Assembly (NCBI GenBank): GCA_019119335.1
Contig: DWXF01000043.1
Coordinates: forward strand, 1 to 60,842
Direction: 5' to 3'
DNA from: Candidatus Flavonifractor merdavium
GTDB taxonomy: Bacteria; Bacillota; Clostridia; Oscillospirales; Oscillospiraceae
DNA length: 60,842 nt
Position 1 is the stretch's first letter. The number at the start of each line of letters is the position of its first letter. The position numbers and the translations under genes were made by a program. Below, in pieces: positions 8,247 to 18,387 of the stretch. Under the pieces are notes generated by a model. It worked only from the letters and a program-made list of their open reading frames with translations, was not told the origin of the DNA and did no database searches.

Positions 8247-10726
8247 ACAGATTCCTCCTTTGTAATGGCTGGCGGGGGAGAGAAGCGGAGGGCCAGCCTG
8301 CCCTCCTCGCAGGAAATCAGGGCCGAGCCGCCCGCCCGGAGCGCGCCGCTGAGCAGGCCCTCGGCGGCGGGGTCCTCCACCCCGGAGCGGATGGCCCGGC
8401 GCAGGGGACGGGCGCCGTAGTCCGGGTCAAAGCCCAGCTTGGCCAGGGTATCCAGCGCCTCGTCGGTCCAGGTGAGCGTTACCCCAAGGGCCTCCAGCCG
8501 GCGGCCCACCTGCTCCAGCATCCGCCGGGCGATGGCCCGGATCTCCCCCCGGCCCAGCTGGGTAAAGACGATGGTCTCGTCCAGGCGGTTGAGTAGCTCC
8601 GGGCGGAAGGTCTGCTTCAGATCCTCCATAACCGCGTCTTTCAGCTCCTCCGGCGAGCGGGTCTGGCCGTCGGTTTGCCGGGCGGCGGAGAAGCCCAGCC
8701 GTCCGCCTCTGGCGGTGATCCGCTGGGCGCCCACGTTGGAGGTGAGCACCACAATGGCGTTTTTGAAGTCGGCCTTTCGCCCCTGGGAATCGGTAACCAC
8801 GCCGTCCTCCATCATCTGGAGTAAAATGCCCCAGATATCCGGATGGGCCTTTTCCACCTCGTCAAAGAGTACCACACAGTAGGGCCTCCGGCGGACCTGC
8901 TCGGTGAGCTGGCCCCCCTCCTCGTGCCCCACGTAGCCCGGCGGAGAACCGATGAGCCGGGAAACGGCGTGCTTTTCCATATACTCTGACATGTCGAAGC
9001 GGAGCAGGGCCTCCTCGCTGCCGAACATGGCCTGGGCCAGGGCCTTGCACAGCTCGGTCTTGCCCACGCCGGTGGGGCCCAGAAAGAGGAAACAGCCGGT
9101 GGGCCGGCCGGGCTCCTTCAGCCCCACCCGTCCCCGGCGCACCGCCCGGGCCACCGCCTGCACGGCGTCTTGCTGACCCACCACCCGCTGGTGGAGTACC
9201 TCCTCCAGGCTGAGCAGCCGATCGCTCTCGGCCTGGGTCAGGGTGGTGACGGGGATGCCGGTCCAGCCGGCCACCACCGCCGCCACATCCTCCGCCGTTA
9301 CCGAGCCGGTGTTCTGGCCGGAGTGCCACTTGGCCTTTTGCTGCTCCAGCTCCCGCTGAAAATCCTCCTCGGCGTCCCGGAGCATGGCGGCCTTTTCAAA
9401 ATCCTGGTCCCGGATGGCCTCCTCCTTTTCCCGTCTGGTGCGGAAGGTGCGCTCCTCCAGCGCCTGCAGGTCCGGCGGGGTGGCCAGCCGCTCCATCCGT
9501 ACCCGGGAGGCGGCCTCGTCCATCAGGTCAATGGCCTTGTCGGGCAGCCGCCGGTCCCCGATATAGCGGGTGGACAGGGAAATGGCGGCGTCAATGGCGC
9601 CGTCGGTAATGGTCAGCTTGTGGTGGGCCTCGTACCGGTCCCGCAGGCCCAGCAGGATGGCCCGGGCGGTGTCGCCGTCGGGCTCGCTCACCACCACCGG
9701 CTGGAACCGCCGCTCCAGGGCGGCGTCCTTTTCAATATACCGCCGGTACTCGTCGGTGGTGGTGGCCCCGATGACCTGGAGCTCCCCGCGGCCCAGGGCG
9801 GGCTTGATGATGTTGGCGGCGTCGATGGCCCCCTCGGCGGAGCCGGCCCCCACAATGGTATGCAGCTCGTCAATGAACAGGATGATGCCCCCAGCCCGGC
9901 GCACCTCCGCCAGAATATTTTTCACCCGCTCCTCAAATTCTCCCCGGTATTTGGTACCCGCAACCATGGAGGACAGGTCCAGGGACAGCAGCCGCTTGCC
10001 CTGCAGGTCGTCGGGCACCTGGCCGGTGGCGATCCGCCAGGCCAGCCCCTCGGCCACGGCGGTCTTGCCCACGCCGGGCTCCCCGATCAGGGCGGGGTTG
10101 TTTTTCTGACGCCGGGCCAGGATCTGGATGGCGCGCCCGATCTCCCGGTCCCGGCCGATCACCGGATCCAGCACGCCGCTGGCGGCCAGCCGGGTCAGGT
10201 CCCGGCAGAACTGGTCCAGCAGCTTGGTATCCCCGCCGTACTCCCGCTCCCTGGGCCGCCCGGTCCCGCGGAAAGGGGAGGAGGAGGGATCTCCGCCCAT
10301 GGCGGCGGTGACGTCGGCCCGCAGCCGCCGGGGCTCCACCCCCACGTTGGCCAGCACCCGCACCGCCACCCCGTCCCCCTCCCGGAGAATACCCAGCAGC
10401 AGGTGCTCGGTGCCCACAAAATGGTGGCCCAGCCGGGCGGCCTCGGTGAGGGAGAGCTCGATGATCTTCTTGCACCGGGGGCTCAGCCCCTGGGAGGGGG
10501 CGGCTCCCTTGTCTCCGGTGCCCACCAGCCCGGCAATGGCCCCCTTCAGGGTTTCCGGGTCCAGTCCGGCGGCCAGCAGCACCTTGGCCGCCACGCCGCT
10601 GCCCTCCCGGGCCAGCCCCAGCAGCAGGTGCTCGCTGCCCACATACCCGTGGCCCAGCTCGGCGGAGCACTGCTGGGCCAGGCGCAGGGCGGTCTGGGCC
10701 CGCTGGGTGAAGCGGGTGTCATTCAT
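8243..10726 (-). CDS. clpC: ATP-dependent Clp protease ATP-binding subunit ClpC
   Basis: 827 aa from ATG 10726, which has GAGGGA about 6 nt upstream; a GTG-initiated extension to 10801 is open but lacks a better signal. Order: two Clp N-terminal repeats (residues 1-150), AAA+ domain 1 with Walker A GEPGVGKT near 215 and [15 protein letters not shown], a UVR/coiled middle segment ([20 protein letters not shown]), AAA+ domain 2 with [16 protein letters not shown] and [15 protein letters not shown], and a C-terminal D2-small domain. The loop RLGFSA fits the ClpP-docking LGF motif. It unfolds substrates for ClpP, with adaptor help. The usual neighbours ctsR, mcsA and mcsB are absent here. It is coupled to the DUF4358-like lipoprotein. 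Confidence 0.93.
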   Translation of the reverse strand: MNDTRFTQRAQTALRLAQQCSAELGHGYVGSEHLLLGLAREGSGVAAKVLLAAGLDPETLKGAIAGLVGTGDKGAAPSQGLSPRCKKIIELSLTEAARLGHHFVGTEHLLLGILREGDGVAVRVLANVGVEPRRLRADVTAAMGGDPSSSPFRGTGRPREREYGGDTKLLDQFCRDLTRLAASGVLDPVIGRDREIGRAIQILARRQKNNPALIGEPGVGKTAVAEGLAWRIATGQVPDDLQGKRLLSLDLSSMVAGTKYRGEFEERVKNILAEVRRAGGIILFIDELHTIVGAGSAEGAIDAANIIKPALGRGELQVIGATTTDEYRRYIEKDAALERRFQPVVVSEPDGDTARAILLGLRDRYEAHHKLTITDGAIDAAISLSTRYIGDRRLPDKAIDLMDEAASRVRMERLATPPDLQALEERTFRTRREKEEAIRDQDFEKAAMLRDAEEDFQRELEQQKAKWHSGQNTGSVTAEDVAAVVAGWTGIPVTTLTQAESDRLLSLEEVLHQRVVGQQDAVQAVARAVRRGRVGLKEPGRPTGCFLFLGPTGVGKTELCKALAQAMFGSEEALLRFDMSEYMEKHAVSRLIGSPPGYVGHEEGGQLTEQVRRRPYCVVLFDEVEKAHPDIWGILLQMMEDGVVTDSQGRKADFKNAIVVLTSNVGAQRITARGGRLGFSAARQTDGQTRSPEELKDAVMEDLKQTFRPELLNRLDETIVFTQLGRGEIRAIARRMLEQVGRRLEALGVTLTWTDEALDTLAKLGFDPDYGARPLRRAIRSGVEDPAAEGLLSGALRAGGSALISCEEGRLALRFSPPPAITKEESV

Positions 10727-10910
10727 GCTGGTCCCTCGCTTTTTCCGGCTCCAAAACAGGAGCTTTTTCTGCCGTTTTACGGGCTTCATGCGCCGATTCA
10801 CGCCCTTTCGCTTTTGTTCTCTGCCGGTGCGTCCCGCTGCGCGGCGCGCCGTTCAAATCGGGGGTCAAGCTCCCCGCCGCATCCATATGAAATGGGGAAG
10901 AATGTTCCAT
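10719..10910 (-). CDS. Possible small protein upstream of clpC
   Basis: 63 aa, very polar, rich in Lys/Arg/Glu/Ala toward the C-terminus (KAKGRESAHEARKTAEKAP). ATG 10910 is preceded by AAAGGAGG 11 nt upstream, and its stop overlaps the clpC start region (stop 10721-10719, clpC ATG 10726-10724), suggesting a coupled upstream cistron. No family recognised, no cysteines, no membrane segment. It may instead be only a leader reading frame whose translation feeds clpC, or chance. The region 10911-11052 beyond it holds the ferredoxin promoter and no other clear gene; I found no CtsR direct repeat. Confidence 0.35.
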   Translation of the reverse strand: MEHSSPFHMDAAGSLTPDLNGAPRSGTHRQRTKAKGRESAHEARKTAEKAPVLEPEKARDQHE

Positions 10911-10991
10911 GGATACTTCCGCCTCCTTTGGCGTTTGGCCTCTATTTTTCCCACCGAGAAAAAATATACCCATAACCGGCGCATTTTAGCA

Positions 10992-11019
10992 TTGCAATTT
11001 TAAAAAGTTATGATACAAT
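10992..11019 (+). promoter_or_regulatory. Promoter of the ferredoxin gene
   Basis: -35 TTGCAA (10992-10997), 16-nt spacer, extended -10 TGATACAAT (hexamer 11014-11019). Confidence 0.55.
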
Positions 11020-11052
11020 AACGATAGTTTTAGAGTTTGGAGGTGTATTCCA

Positions 11053-11223
11053 ATGGCCTATGTCATCAGCGACTCCTGCGTGAGCTGCGGTGCTTGCGAG
11101 GGCGCTTGCCCCGTGGGCGCGATCTCCCAGGGCGACGATCACTACGTCATCGACGCCGGCTCCTGCATCGATTGCGGCAGCTGCGCCGACACCTGCCCCA
11201 CGGGTGCTATTTCCCAGGGCTAA
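11053..11223 (+). CDS. 2[4Fe-4S] clostridial-type ferredoxin
   Basis: 56 aa, starting MAYVISDSCVSCGACEGACP. Two classic CxxCxxCxxxCP motifs (Cys 9/12/15/19 and 38/41/44/48) each bind one [4Fe-4S] cluster; the two halves are internal repeats, each ending in GAISQG. It is the size of Clostridium pasteurianum ferredoxin and would carry low-potential electrons in the cytoplasm, possibly for the dehydratase activase among others (inference). GGAGGTG precedes the ATG by about 8 nt. Monocistronic between its own promoter and terminator. Confidence 0.95.
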   Translation: MAYVISDSCVSCGACEGACPVGAISQGDDHYVIDAGSCIDCGSCADTCPTGAISQG

Positions 11224-11242
11224 TTTTGGTGCATAAAAGTGG

Positions 11243-11279
11243 AAAACAGCGGCACGCCTTCCGGTGTGCCGCTGTTTTT
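11243..11279 (+). terminator. Terminator of the ferredoxin gene
   Basis: Stem AAACAGCGGCAC/GTGCCGCTGTTT with a short loop, ending in TTTTT, 20 nt after the stop codon. Confidence 0.9.
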
Positions 11280-11302
11280 AACCCCAATCAGGAGGAAGAG
11301 AG

Positions 11303-12595
11303 ATGCAGCTGAGAGGGAAAAACCTGCTTTTGGTGGGGCTTACGCTATTTTCCATGTTCTTTGGCGCGGGCAATCTGATCTTCCCGCCGGGCATCGCCGC
11401 CCAGGCGGGTACCGCCACCTGGCTGGCGGTAGTGGGCCTGGCGGTGAGCGCGGTGGGATTGCCGGTGCTGGGCGTGGTGGCGGTGGCCCGCTCCGGCGGA
11501 ATGGATGCTCTGGGCAGCCGGGTGCATCCGCTGTTTTCCCGGGCCTTTACCATTGCCGCCTATCTGGCCATCGGTCCCTGCCTGGCCATCCCCCGCACCG
11601 CCACCACCTCCTTTGAAATGGCGGTGCCTCCCTTTGTAGGGGCAGACGCCCCCATCCCCCTGTTCCGGCTGCTCTACTCCCTGGTGTTTTTTGCCGTTGC
11701 ACTGCTGATCGCCTTGCGGCCGGAGAAGCTGACCGACCGGCTGGGGAAGGTCCTCTGTCCCATCCTGGTGGCCCTGATCGTCGTCACCTTTGCGGGCTGT
11801 CTGGCCAATCCGCTGGAGGGATATGGCCCGGCTGCCGGTAACTATGTGACCCATCCGGTGATCCAGGGCTTTCTGGAGGGCTATCAGACCATGGATACCA
11901 TTGCGGCTCTGGCTTTCGGCATCATCATCGCGGTCAACATCCGTGCCAGAGGGGTGAAGGAAGAGGGAGCTGTGGTCCGGGGTACCGTCCGCGCCGGTGT
12001 CATTGCCGGTGTCATGCTGCTGGTGGTCTATTGTATGCTGGCCCATATCGGTGCGCTGTCCGCCGGGGCGGTCCCCAATCCAACCGATGGAGCCCAGGCT
12101 CTCACCAATATTGTGGGTCTGCTCTTTGGTCCGGTGGGCAATGTGCTGCTGGCCGGCATCTTCATCATTGCCTGCTTCAACGTGTGTGTGGGCCTCATCA
12201 GCTCCTGCGGCGAGTATTTTTATTCCATCTGTCCCAAACTGAGCTATCGGGGCTGGGCGGTGCTCTTCGCGGTGGTGAGTATGGTGATTTCCAACGCGGG
12301 GCTGGCCCAGATCATCTCGGTGTCCGCTCCGGTGCTGGGCATTCTCTACCCCATGGCCATCGTGCTCATCGCGCTGTCTTTCTTCCACCGCTGGCTGGAG
12401 GGAAAGCGGCTGGTCTACCCTCTGGGGGTGCTTTTTGCCGGGGTGTTCAGCGTGCTGGACGCGCTGAAGGGGTTCCTTCCCGCCCTGGAGAGAGCACTGA
12501 AGGTCATGCCCCTGGCCTCGATCGGCCTGGGCTGGGTACTGCCCGCCGCTGTGGGCGTTGTGCTGGGACTGATTCTGCCCTCCAAACAGAATTAG
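11303..12595 (+). CDS. brnQ: Branched-chain amino acid transporter (LIVCS/BrnQ family)
   Basis: 430 aa, about 12 hydrophobic membrane segments. The N-terminal block (LTLFSMFFGAGNLIFPPGIA) is diagnostic for the BrnQ/LIVCS family of Na+- or H+-coupled leucine, isoleucine and valine importers. Other family blocks follow: a GYQTMDTIAALAFGIII segment near residue 195 and SSCGEYF near 300. The start ATG has AGGAGG 9 nt upstream. It stands between the ferredoxin terminator and a convergent terminator. No T-box or leucine-responsive leader is visible in the short gap. Confidence 0.93.
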   Translation: MQLRGKNLLLVGLTLFSMFFGAGNLIFPPGIAAQAGTATWLAVVGLAVSAVGLPVLGVVAVARSGGMDALGSRVHPLFSRAFTIAAYLAIGPCLAIPRTATTSFEMAVPPFVGADAPIPLFRLLYSLVFFAVALLIALRPEKLTDRLGKVLCPILVALIVVTFAGCLANPLEGYGPAAGNYVTHPVIQGFLEGYQTMDTIAALAFGIIIAVNIRARGVKEEGAVVRGTVRAGVIAGVMLLVVYCMLAHIGALSAGAVPNPTDGAQALTNIVGLLFGPVGNVLLAGIFIIACFNVCVGLISSCGEYFYSICPKLSYRGWAVLFAVVSMVISNAGLAQIISVSAPVLGILYPMAIVLIALSFFHRWLEGKRLVYPLGVLFAGVFSVLDALKGFLPALERALKVMPLASIGLGWVLPAAVGVVLGLILPSKQN

Positions 12596-12596
12596 G

Positions 12597-12630
12597 AAAG
12601 AGCGTCCGTGTGTCACGGACGCTCTTTTTT
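12597..12630. terminator. Bidirectional terminator between brnQ and spoVAE
   Basis: A 14-bp perfect stem (12597-12610 with 12614-12627), loop TGT, T-tract on the plus side and A/T-rich on the other. The minus-strand spoVAE stop codon (12631-12629) lies in the tail. Confidence 0.9.
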
Positions 12631-13000
12631 ACGATTTGGACTTGGGCTTAAAGAGCAGCGCCACCACCAGACCGAAGAATACCGCGGCGGTGATCCCGCC
12701 GGCCGCGGCGGTGATCCCGCCGGTGAGGGCTCCCAGCACGCCCTGTTCCGCCACCGCTTTGGCCACCCCCTTGGACAGCAGCCAGCCGAAGCCGGTGAGG
12801 GGTACGGTGGCCCCGGCTCCGCCGAACTGGGCGATATATTTGTACAGGCCCAGCCCGCCCAGCGCCACACCGGCCACCACGTAGGTCACCAGAATGCGGG
12901 CGGGGGTCAGCTTGGTCCTGTCGATGAGCACCTGCCCGATGAGGCACAGCACGCCGCCGCACAGAAATGCCCGGGCATATTCTCCAAACAGCTCCATCAT
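12629..13000 (-). CDS. spoVAE: Stage V sporulation protein AE (SpoVAE)
   Basis: 123 aa, with 3-4 hydrophobic segments (FLCGGVLCLIGQVLI, ILVTYVVAGVALGGLGLY, TGGITAAAGGITAAVFFGLVV). Size and sequence match SpoVAE of the SpoVA inner-membrane channel that moves Ca-dipicolinic acid into the forespore and out on germination. Its ATG (13000) overlaps the spoVAD stop as ATGA, so the two are coupled. Expected to be made in the forespore under sigma-G (family knowledge; no convincing sigma-G promoter seen). Ends in a short Lys-rich tail. Confidence 0.92.
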   Translation of the reverse strand: MMELFGEYARAFLCGGVLCLIGQVLIDRTKLTPARILVTYVVAGVALGGLGLYKYIAQFGGAGATVPLTGFGWLLSKGVAKAVAEQGVLGALTGGITAAAGGITAAVFFGLVVALLFKPKSKS

Positions 13001-14019
13001 GCTCCCTGCCTTTCCTGTTCAATGGCTACCCCGTGACACACCGAGGGGATGCTCTCTCCCTGCTGGGTGGAGGTGGGGGAGAGCAGGGCGCCGGTGCCGC
13101 AGAAGAGAATGCGTTTCCACCGGCCGTCCCGCATCCCGTTGAGCAGCAGCCCGCACAGGACAGCCCCAGAGCAGCCGCAGCCCGAGCCGCCGCAGTGGAC
13201 GTCCTGGCTGTTCAGGTCGTAGATCAGGGTGCCGCAGTCCGCCAGGTTGGGGAGCTGAAGCCCCTGCTGGTTCAGCAGCTCTGCCAGAAGCTGGTGGCCC
13301 AGCTGGCCCAGATCGCCGGTGATCACCAGATCGTAGTCTGAGGGCTTGCGGCCGGTGTCCCGGAAGTGGGCCAGAATGGTGTCGGCGGCGGCGGGGGCCA
13401 TGGCGGCCCCCATGTTGTTGGCGTCCTTGATCCCCTTGTCCACAATTTTTCCGGTGGTGACGTGGGTGATCCGGGGCCCCTGTCCCTCCCGGCCCAGGAT
13501 CACGCATCCGGAACCGGTGACCGTCCACTGGGCGGTGGGGGTCCGCTGGCTGCCATACTCCAGAGGGGTGCGGTACTGCCGCTCCGCCGAGCAGAAGTGG
13601 GAGGAGGTCATGGCCGCCGTATGCGCTCCGAAGCCGCCGTCCAGCAGCAGGGCGGCCAGAGAGAGACTCTCCGCCATGGTGGAGCAGGCGCCGTACAGCC
13701 CCAGAAAGGGCACGTCCTGATCCCGGGCGGCAAAGGCGGAGCCAATACACTGGTTGAGCAGATCGCCCGCCAACAGGTAATCCAGCGCGCCGGGAGCCAG
13801 GTTGGCTTTTTTCAGGGCGGTGGACAGGGCCAGCTTCTGCATGGCGCTCTCCGCCTTTTCCCAGCTCTTTTCTCCAAAGGTGTCGTCCTGACTCACCATG
13901 TCAAAGGTGTCGGCCAGGGGGCCTTCGCTCTCTTTTTTTCCCACCACGCTGGCCCAGGACAGCAGACAGGGCCGGGAGGGAAGCTCGGCGGTCTGACCGC
14001 CGGGACGCTTTTTATTCAT
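12997..14019 (-). CDS. spoVAD: Stage V sporulation protein AD (SpoVAD)
   Basis: 340 aa, normal SpoVAD length. Thiolase-like fold signatures: LGLYGACSTMAESL near residue 110 and DVHCGGSGCGCSGAVL near 280. SpoVAD is the soluble, DPA-binding component on the outer face of the spore inner membrane. The first 15 residues are basic/polar and the start ATG (14019) has only a moderate Shine-Dalgarno (GATGAGG). It is the first gene of the pair; spoVAC, which normally precedes spoVAD, is not upstream here: the next gene diverges at 14174. Confidence 0.95.
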   Translation of the reverse strand: MNKKRPGGQTAELPSRPCLLSWASVVGKKESEGPLADTFDMVSQDDTFGEKSWEKAESAMQKLALSTALKKANLAPGALDYLLAGDLLNQCIGSAFAARDQDVPFLGLYGACSTMAESLSLAALLLDGGFGAHTAAMTSSHFCSAERQYRTPLEYGSQRTPTAQWTVTGSGCVILGREGQGPRITHVTTGKIVDKGIKDANNMGAAMAPAAADTILAHFRDTGRKPSDYDLVITGDLGQLGHQLLAELLNQQGLQLPNLADCGTLIYDLNSQDVHCGGSGCGCSGAVLCGLLLNGMRDGRWKRILFCGTGALLSPTSTQQGESIPSVCHGVAIEQERQGA

Positions 14020-14102
14020 AGCCTCATCCCTTTTTTCTCATATAGTGCTATTTTGAACGAAAAGCCGGGAAAATATGAGGGCGGATTTTATAGGGTGAAC
14101 TC

Positions 14103-14131
14103 TGGTCAAACGGCGTAGATTGCGCTATAAT
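14103..14131 (+). promoter_or_regulatory. Promoter of the zinc-ribbon/thioesterase/guaB group
   Basis: -10 TATAAT (14126-14131) with a weak -35 TGGTCA (14103-14108) at 17 nt, 43 nt before the first ATG. Confidence 0.45.
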
Positions 14132-14173
14132 ACATAAATATATCGCAGATTTACCGAAAAAAGGAGGGCTACC

Positions 14174-14788
14174 ATGGAGCAGCAGCCCAAGCGTACCCTG
14201 GCCTATTTCTGTCCCGCCTGCCGCCAGAGCGTGGCGGTGGAGCGGACTGTGTTCCAGCTGGCCGCGTCCGCCAACACCTTGTCTTGCCCCTGCGGCAAGT
14301 CCAGCCTGCGGGTGGAGATGATGGGGGACCGGGTCAAACTGACCGTGCCCTGCCTGTTCTGCGGCCGGGACCATACCGTGACGTGCTCCTCCCAGGCCTT
14401 CCTCCACCAGCGTGTGCTGGCGTTCTCCTGCGCTCAGTCCGGCCTGGACTGCTGCTATGTGGGGGAGGAGGGGGCCGTGTTCGCCGCTCTACGTCGTCTG
14501 GAGGAGGCGGTGGGCAAGCTGGAGTCCGACGGCGAGAAAGGGAGCTTCCTGGACGAACTGGTGATGCATGAGGTGCTCTCCGAGCTGAAGGAGATCGCCC
14601 AGCGGGACGGGATCTCCTGTACCTGCGGCTCCCATCGGTGGAAGTTGCAGGTGAATTACAGTTCTATTGATCTGTTCTGCGCCGACTGCGGCGGGGCCAT
14701 GCGGCTCCCGGCGGCCACCTCCAGCGACATTGACGACATCTGCTGCAAGACCAGGCTGCTGATCCACGGCAATACCGGGGAGGGATAA
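14174..14788 (+). CDS. Hypothetical Cys-rich zinc-ribbon-like protein
   Basis: 204 aa, cytoplasmic. Four CxxC-type knuckles are visible: FCPACRQS near 12, CPCGK near 38, CLFCGRDH near 56 and a C-terminal set CTCGSHRW/LFCADCGG near 157-176, so at least two zinc ribbons are likely. A Glu-rich helical stretch separates the N- and C-terminal ribbons. I do not recognise a named family. AGGAGG lies before ATG 14174. Its stop is 2 nt before the GTG of the thioesterase gene, so the two are probably translated together. Confidence 0.8.
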   Translation: MEQQPKRTLAYFCPACRQSVAVERTVFQLAASANTLSCPCGKSSLRVEMMGDRVKLTVPCLFCGRDHTVTCSSQAFLHQRVLAFSCAQSGLDCCYVGEEGAVFAALRRLEEAVGKLESDGEKGSFLDELVMHEVLSELKEIAQRDGISCTCGSHRWKLQVNYSSIDLFCADCGGAMRLPAATSSDIDDICCKTRLLIHGNTGEG

Positions 14789-14790
14789 GG

Positions 14791-15549
14791 GTGTTTTATG
14801 AGGGTGAATACCGGGTGGACTCCAGGGATGTGGACCAGTGGTACACCTGCCGGCCCTCCGCCCTGCTGGGGATCTTTCAGGAGGCCGCGGTGGCGGCTGC
14901 CTGTGAGCTCCACGCCTCCCGGGAGGAGATGCTGAATAAGTATCATCTGTTCTGGATGCTGGCCCGGCTGTGGTACCGGCTGGACCGGCCATTGAAGTGG
15001 GGAGAGCGGCTGACGGTGCGCACCTGGCACCGGGGCGGTAAGGGGGCCTCCACCTACCGGGACTTCGACCTGCTGGTGAACGGTACGCCGGTAGGCGAGG
15101 CGGTGTCCGTTTGGGTGGTGGCCGACGCCGAAACCCACCGCCTGGGCCGGATAAGCGGCATTGAGGAATTTCAGGGCACGGACGGCGGCGCGTTGTGCAA
15201 GCAAAAGACCATCTCCCATCTGCGGATGCCCCAGAACATGGAGCTGGCCGACCGGCGGGCGATGCGTTACAGCGATACCGACGTCAATGGCCATGTCAAT
15301 AACGTGCGCTACGCCGATTTTATCTGTGACGCGCTGCATATGGAGCGGCTGGGGGCGGGGCGGTTTGTCTCCGCGCTTCAGATCGGATATCTGGCTGAGT
15401 GCCAGGCGGGGGAGACGCTGGAGCTCTACACCGCGGAGCAGGACGGGCTGTGGTATGTCCACGGCGCGGACGGCGCGGGGAAGAGCCGGTTTGAGGGCAC
15501 GGTGGCCCTGTCTCAGCTCCCTCTTGACGCGGCGGCCGCCATCGAGTAA
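14791..15549 (+). CDS. Acyl-ACP thioesterase (FatA/FatB-type, double hotdog)
   Basis: 252 aa, the typical size of bacterial acyl-ACP thioesterases. The first hotdog carries YTCRPSALLGIFQEAA and FWMLARLWYRLDRPLKWGE; the second carries YSDTDVNGHVNNVRYADF, where the Asn and His of the plant FatB-type active site are expected, with Glu later (AECQAGETLELY). It releases free fatty acids from acyl-ACP. GTG start, GGGGAGGG immediately upstream, 2 nt after the preceding stop. Product chain length cannot be told. Confidence 0.88.
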   Translation: MFYEGEYRVDSRDVDQWYTCRPSALLGIFQEAAVAAACELHASREEMLNKYHLFWMLARLWYRLDRPLKWGERLTVRTWHRGGKGASTYRDFDLLVNGTPVGEAVSVWVVADAETHRLGRISGIEEFQGTDGGALCKQKTISHLRMPQNMELADRRAMRYSDTDVNGHVNNVRYADFICDALHMERLGAGRFVSALQIGYLAECQAGETLELYTAEQDGLWYVHGADGAGKSRFEGTVALSQLPLDAAAAIE

Positions 15550-15567
15550 AATAGATAAAATTTTTAA

Positions 15568-17064
<1,497 letters not shown>

Positions 17065-17076
17065 ACAGCGTCAAAC

Positions 17077-17111
17077 AGCGGCCGCCGTCCATTTGGACGG
17101 CGGCCGCTTTC
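17077..17111. terminator. Bidirectional terminator between guaB and the S1-domain gene
   Basis: A 14-bp perfect GC-rich stem (17077-17090 with 17095-17108), loop ATTT, then TTT on the plus side. Confidence 0.85.
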
Positions 17112-18047
17112 TCAGTCGGAGAAGATAGACTCCATGCCTACTTTGCGGCAGCCGGGCGGGGCGTATTTCCACTTGTCGATCCGCCCCTGGGTGAGAAAAT
17201 ACCGCATCGGCTCCGGGCTGGAAACAGGGGGCAGAGCGTCAATCACCAGCAGCTTGATCTTCATGCGCTCCGGCAGAATGGCCTTGATGTACACCGATAC
17301 CCGCCCGCCCTCCTGGAGCAGGGGGCTGTGCTCCGCCAGACCGGACAGATTGGGCGTGAGCTCCACAAACGCGCCGTACTCCTTCATGCCCCGGACCACG
17401 CCGGGCACAGTCATACCGGCATGAAACTGCCCGGCGTTTTCCTGCCAGGTGCCCAGCAGCTCCTTATGGGTGAGATAAATCCGCCTGTGGGTCTGGTCCA
17501 GGTCCTGGACCACCGCGTAAATGGCGTCTCCCACCGAAAACCGGGCCTGGGGGTGGGGGATGCGGGCCACGGAAATATTCTCAATGCCGATCAGGGAGAC
17601 CACGCCGCAGCCGATGTCCACAAAGGCTCCGAAGGGCTCCAGGTGGGTCACCACCGCAGGGATGATCTGTCCGGGCCTCCAGTGGGCCAGCATGTGCTCC
17701 AGGGCCATCTGCTGGGCCCGGCGGCGGGAGAGCAGAGGGACCAGCCGGCCGTCCTGCCCTTCCAGGCCCTCCACGGTAAAGCATACCGGCTTGCCCACTC
17801 TGGAGAGAATGGCGATGTCCCTGGTTTCCCCCTCGGCGATGCCCAGGGCGGCCTCCTCCCGGGGGATGCGGCCCGTAAAAGGTCCCAGGGAGACAGTGAG
17901 ATCATGTCTGGCGTCGCAGGACAGGGCGACACCCTCCAGAATCACTCCCGTTTTCATGGCCTGACGCAGCCCTTCGGGCGAGGCGCAGGCGGCCTGATTT
18001 TCCGGTGTGTGCAGCAGACGCCCTTCGGGCGAAAATGGGCTCGTCAA
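17112..18047 (-). CDS. S1 RNA-binding domain protein
   Basis: 311 aa if begun at TTG 18047, which has AAAGGA at 9-nt spacing; a TTG at 18056 is too close to that ribosome-binding site. Two clear S1 (OB-fold) repeats: IIPAVVTHLEPFGAFVDIG near 140 and TVPGVVRGMKEYGAFVELT near 220, with an N-terminal segment (VSLGPFTGRIPREEA) like a degenerate S1 repeat. It resembles ribosomal protein S1-like proteins that Clostridia carry besides or instead of RpsA. Likely binds RNA; exact role unknown. Divergent from the DUF951-hisC promoter, with closely spaced start regions. Confidence 0.85.
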   Translation of the reverse strand: MTSPFSPEGRLLHTPENQAACASPEGLRQAMKTGVILEGVALSCDARHDLTVSLGPFTGRIPREEAALGIAEGETRDIAILSRVGKPVCFTVEGLEGQDGRLVPLLSRRRAQQMALEHMLAHWRPGQIIPAVVTHLEPFGAFVDIGCGVVSLIGIENISVARIPHPQARFSVGDAIYAVVQDLDQTHRRIYLTHKELLGTWQENAGQFHAGMTVPGVVRGMKEYGAFVELTPNLSGLAEHSPLLQEGGRVSVYIKAILPERMKIKLLVIDALPPVSSPEPMRYFLTQGRIDKWKYAPPGCRKVGMESIFSD

Positions 18048-18119
18048 TATAACCAATCCTTTCTGTGTTCCGGACGTTTTTTTCTCGCCAGGTCAGTATA
18101 TGCGCCGGGCAACCTTGAA

Positions 18120-18148
18120 TTGACAGGGGGAACGGGGGAAATTATAAT
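18120..18148 (+). promoter_or_regulatory. Perfect consensus sigma-A promoter of DUF951-hisC
   Basis: -35 TTGACA (18120-18125), 17-nt spacer, -10 TATAAT (18143-18148). Both hexamers match consensus exactly. A second TATAAT follows at 18155-18160. Confidence 0.85.
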
Positions 18149-18189
18149 ATACTTTATAATGATAAAGCGGACGGGAAGGAGGGTTGGCC

Positions 18190-18387
18190 ATGGATATTCA
18201 GGTGGGCGATGTGCTGGAGCTGAAAAAGGAACATCCCTGCGGAAGCCGCCGCTGGTCGGTGCTGCGGGTGGGTATGGACTTCCGTCTGCGCTGCCAGGGG
18301 TGCGGCCATGAGCTGATGCTGCCCCGGAGCAAGGCGGAAAAGAGCGTGAAAAAGGTCATACGGAGCGGAGAGGGGCAACAGACATGA
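18190..18387 (+). CDS. DUF951 family protein
   Basis: 65 aa from ATG 18190, with GGAGG 8 nt upstream. Pattern matches the DUF951 family: an N-terminal GDVLELKKEHPCGSRRWSVL and RVGMDFRLRCQGCGHELML, with a CxGC knuckle and a basic C-terminal helix. DUF951 proteins are small, conserved in Firmicutes and of unknown function, often near rpsF/ychF or ParB genes. Here the stop overlaps the hisC start as ATGA. Confidence 0.85.
   Translation: MDIQVGDVLELKKEHPCGSRRWSVLRVGMDFRLRCQGCGHELMLPRSKAEKSVKKVIRSGEGQQT

Noticed and set aside
98-10975. Long plus-strand open frames opposite the dehydratase, activase, malQ and clpC genes (and similar minus-strand ones at 21485-24670, 26902-29064 and 37243-39375)
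   Set aside because: They run antisense to recognised genes, lack ribosome-binding sites and give low-complexity His/Gly/Leu-rich proteins, the expected shadow of GC-rich third codon positions.
10802-11052. CtsR or HrcA (CIRCE) operator before clpC
   Set aside because: Only one isolated GGTCAA half-site is visible; no heptad direct repeat and no CIRCE inverted repeat.
14021-14110. Sigma-G promoter upstream of spoVAD
   Set aside because: A CATATT-like element is present on the minus strand but no well-placed -35 (GAATA-type) could be found, so I do not call it.
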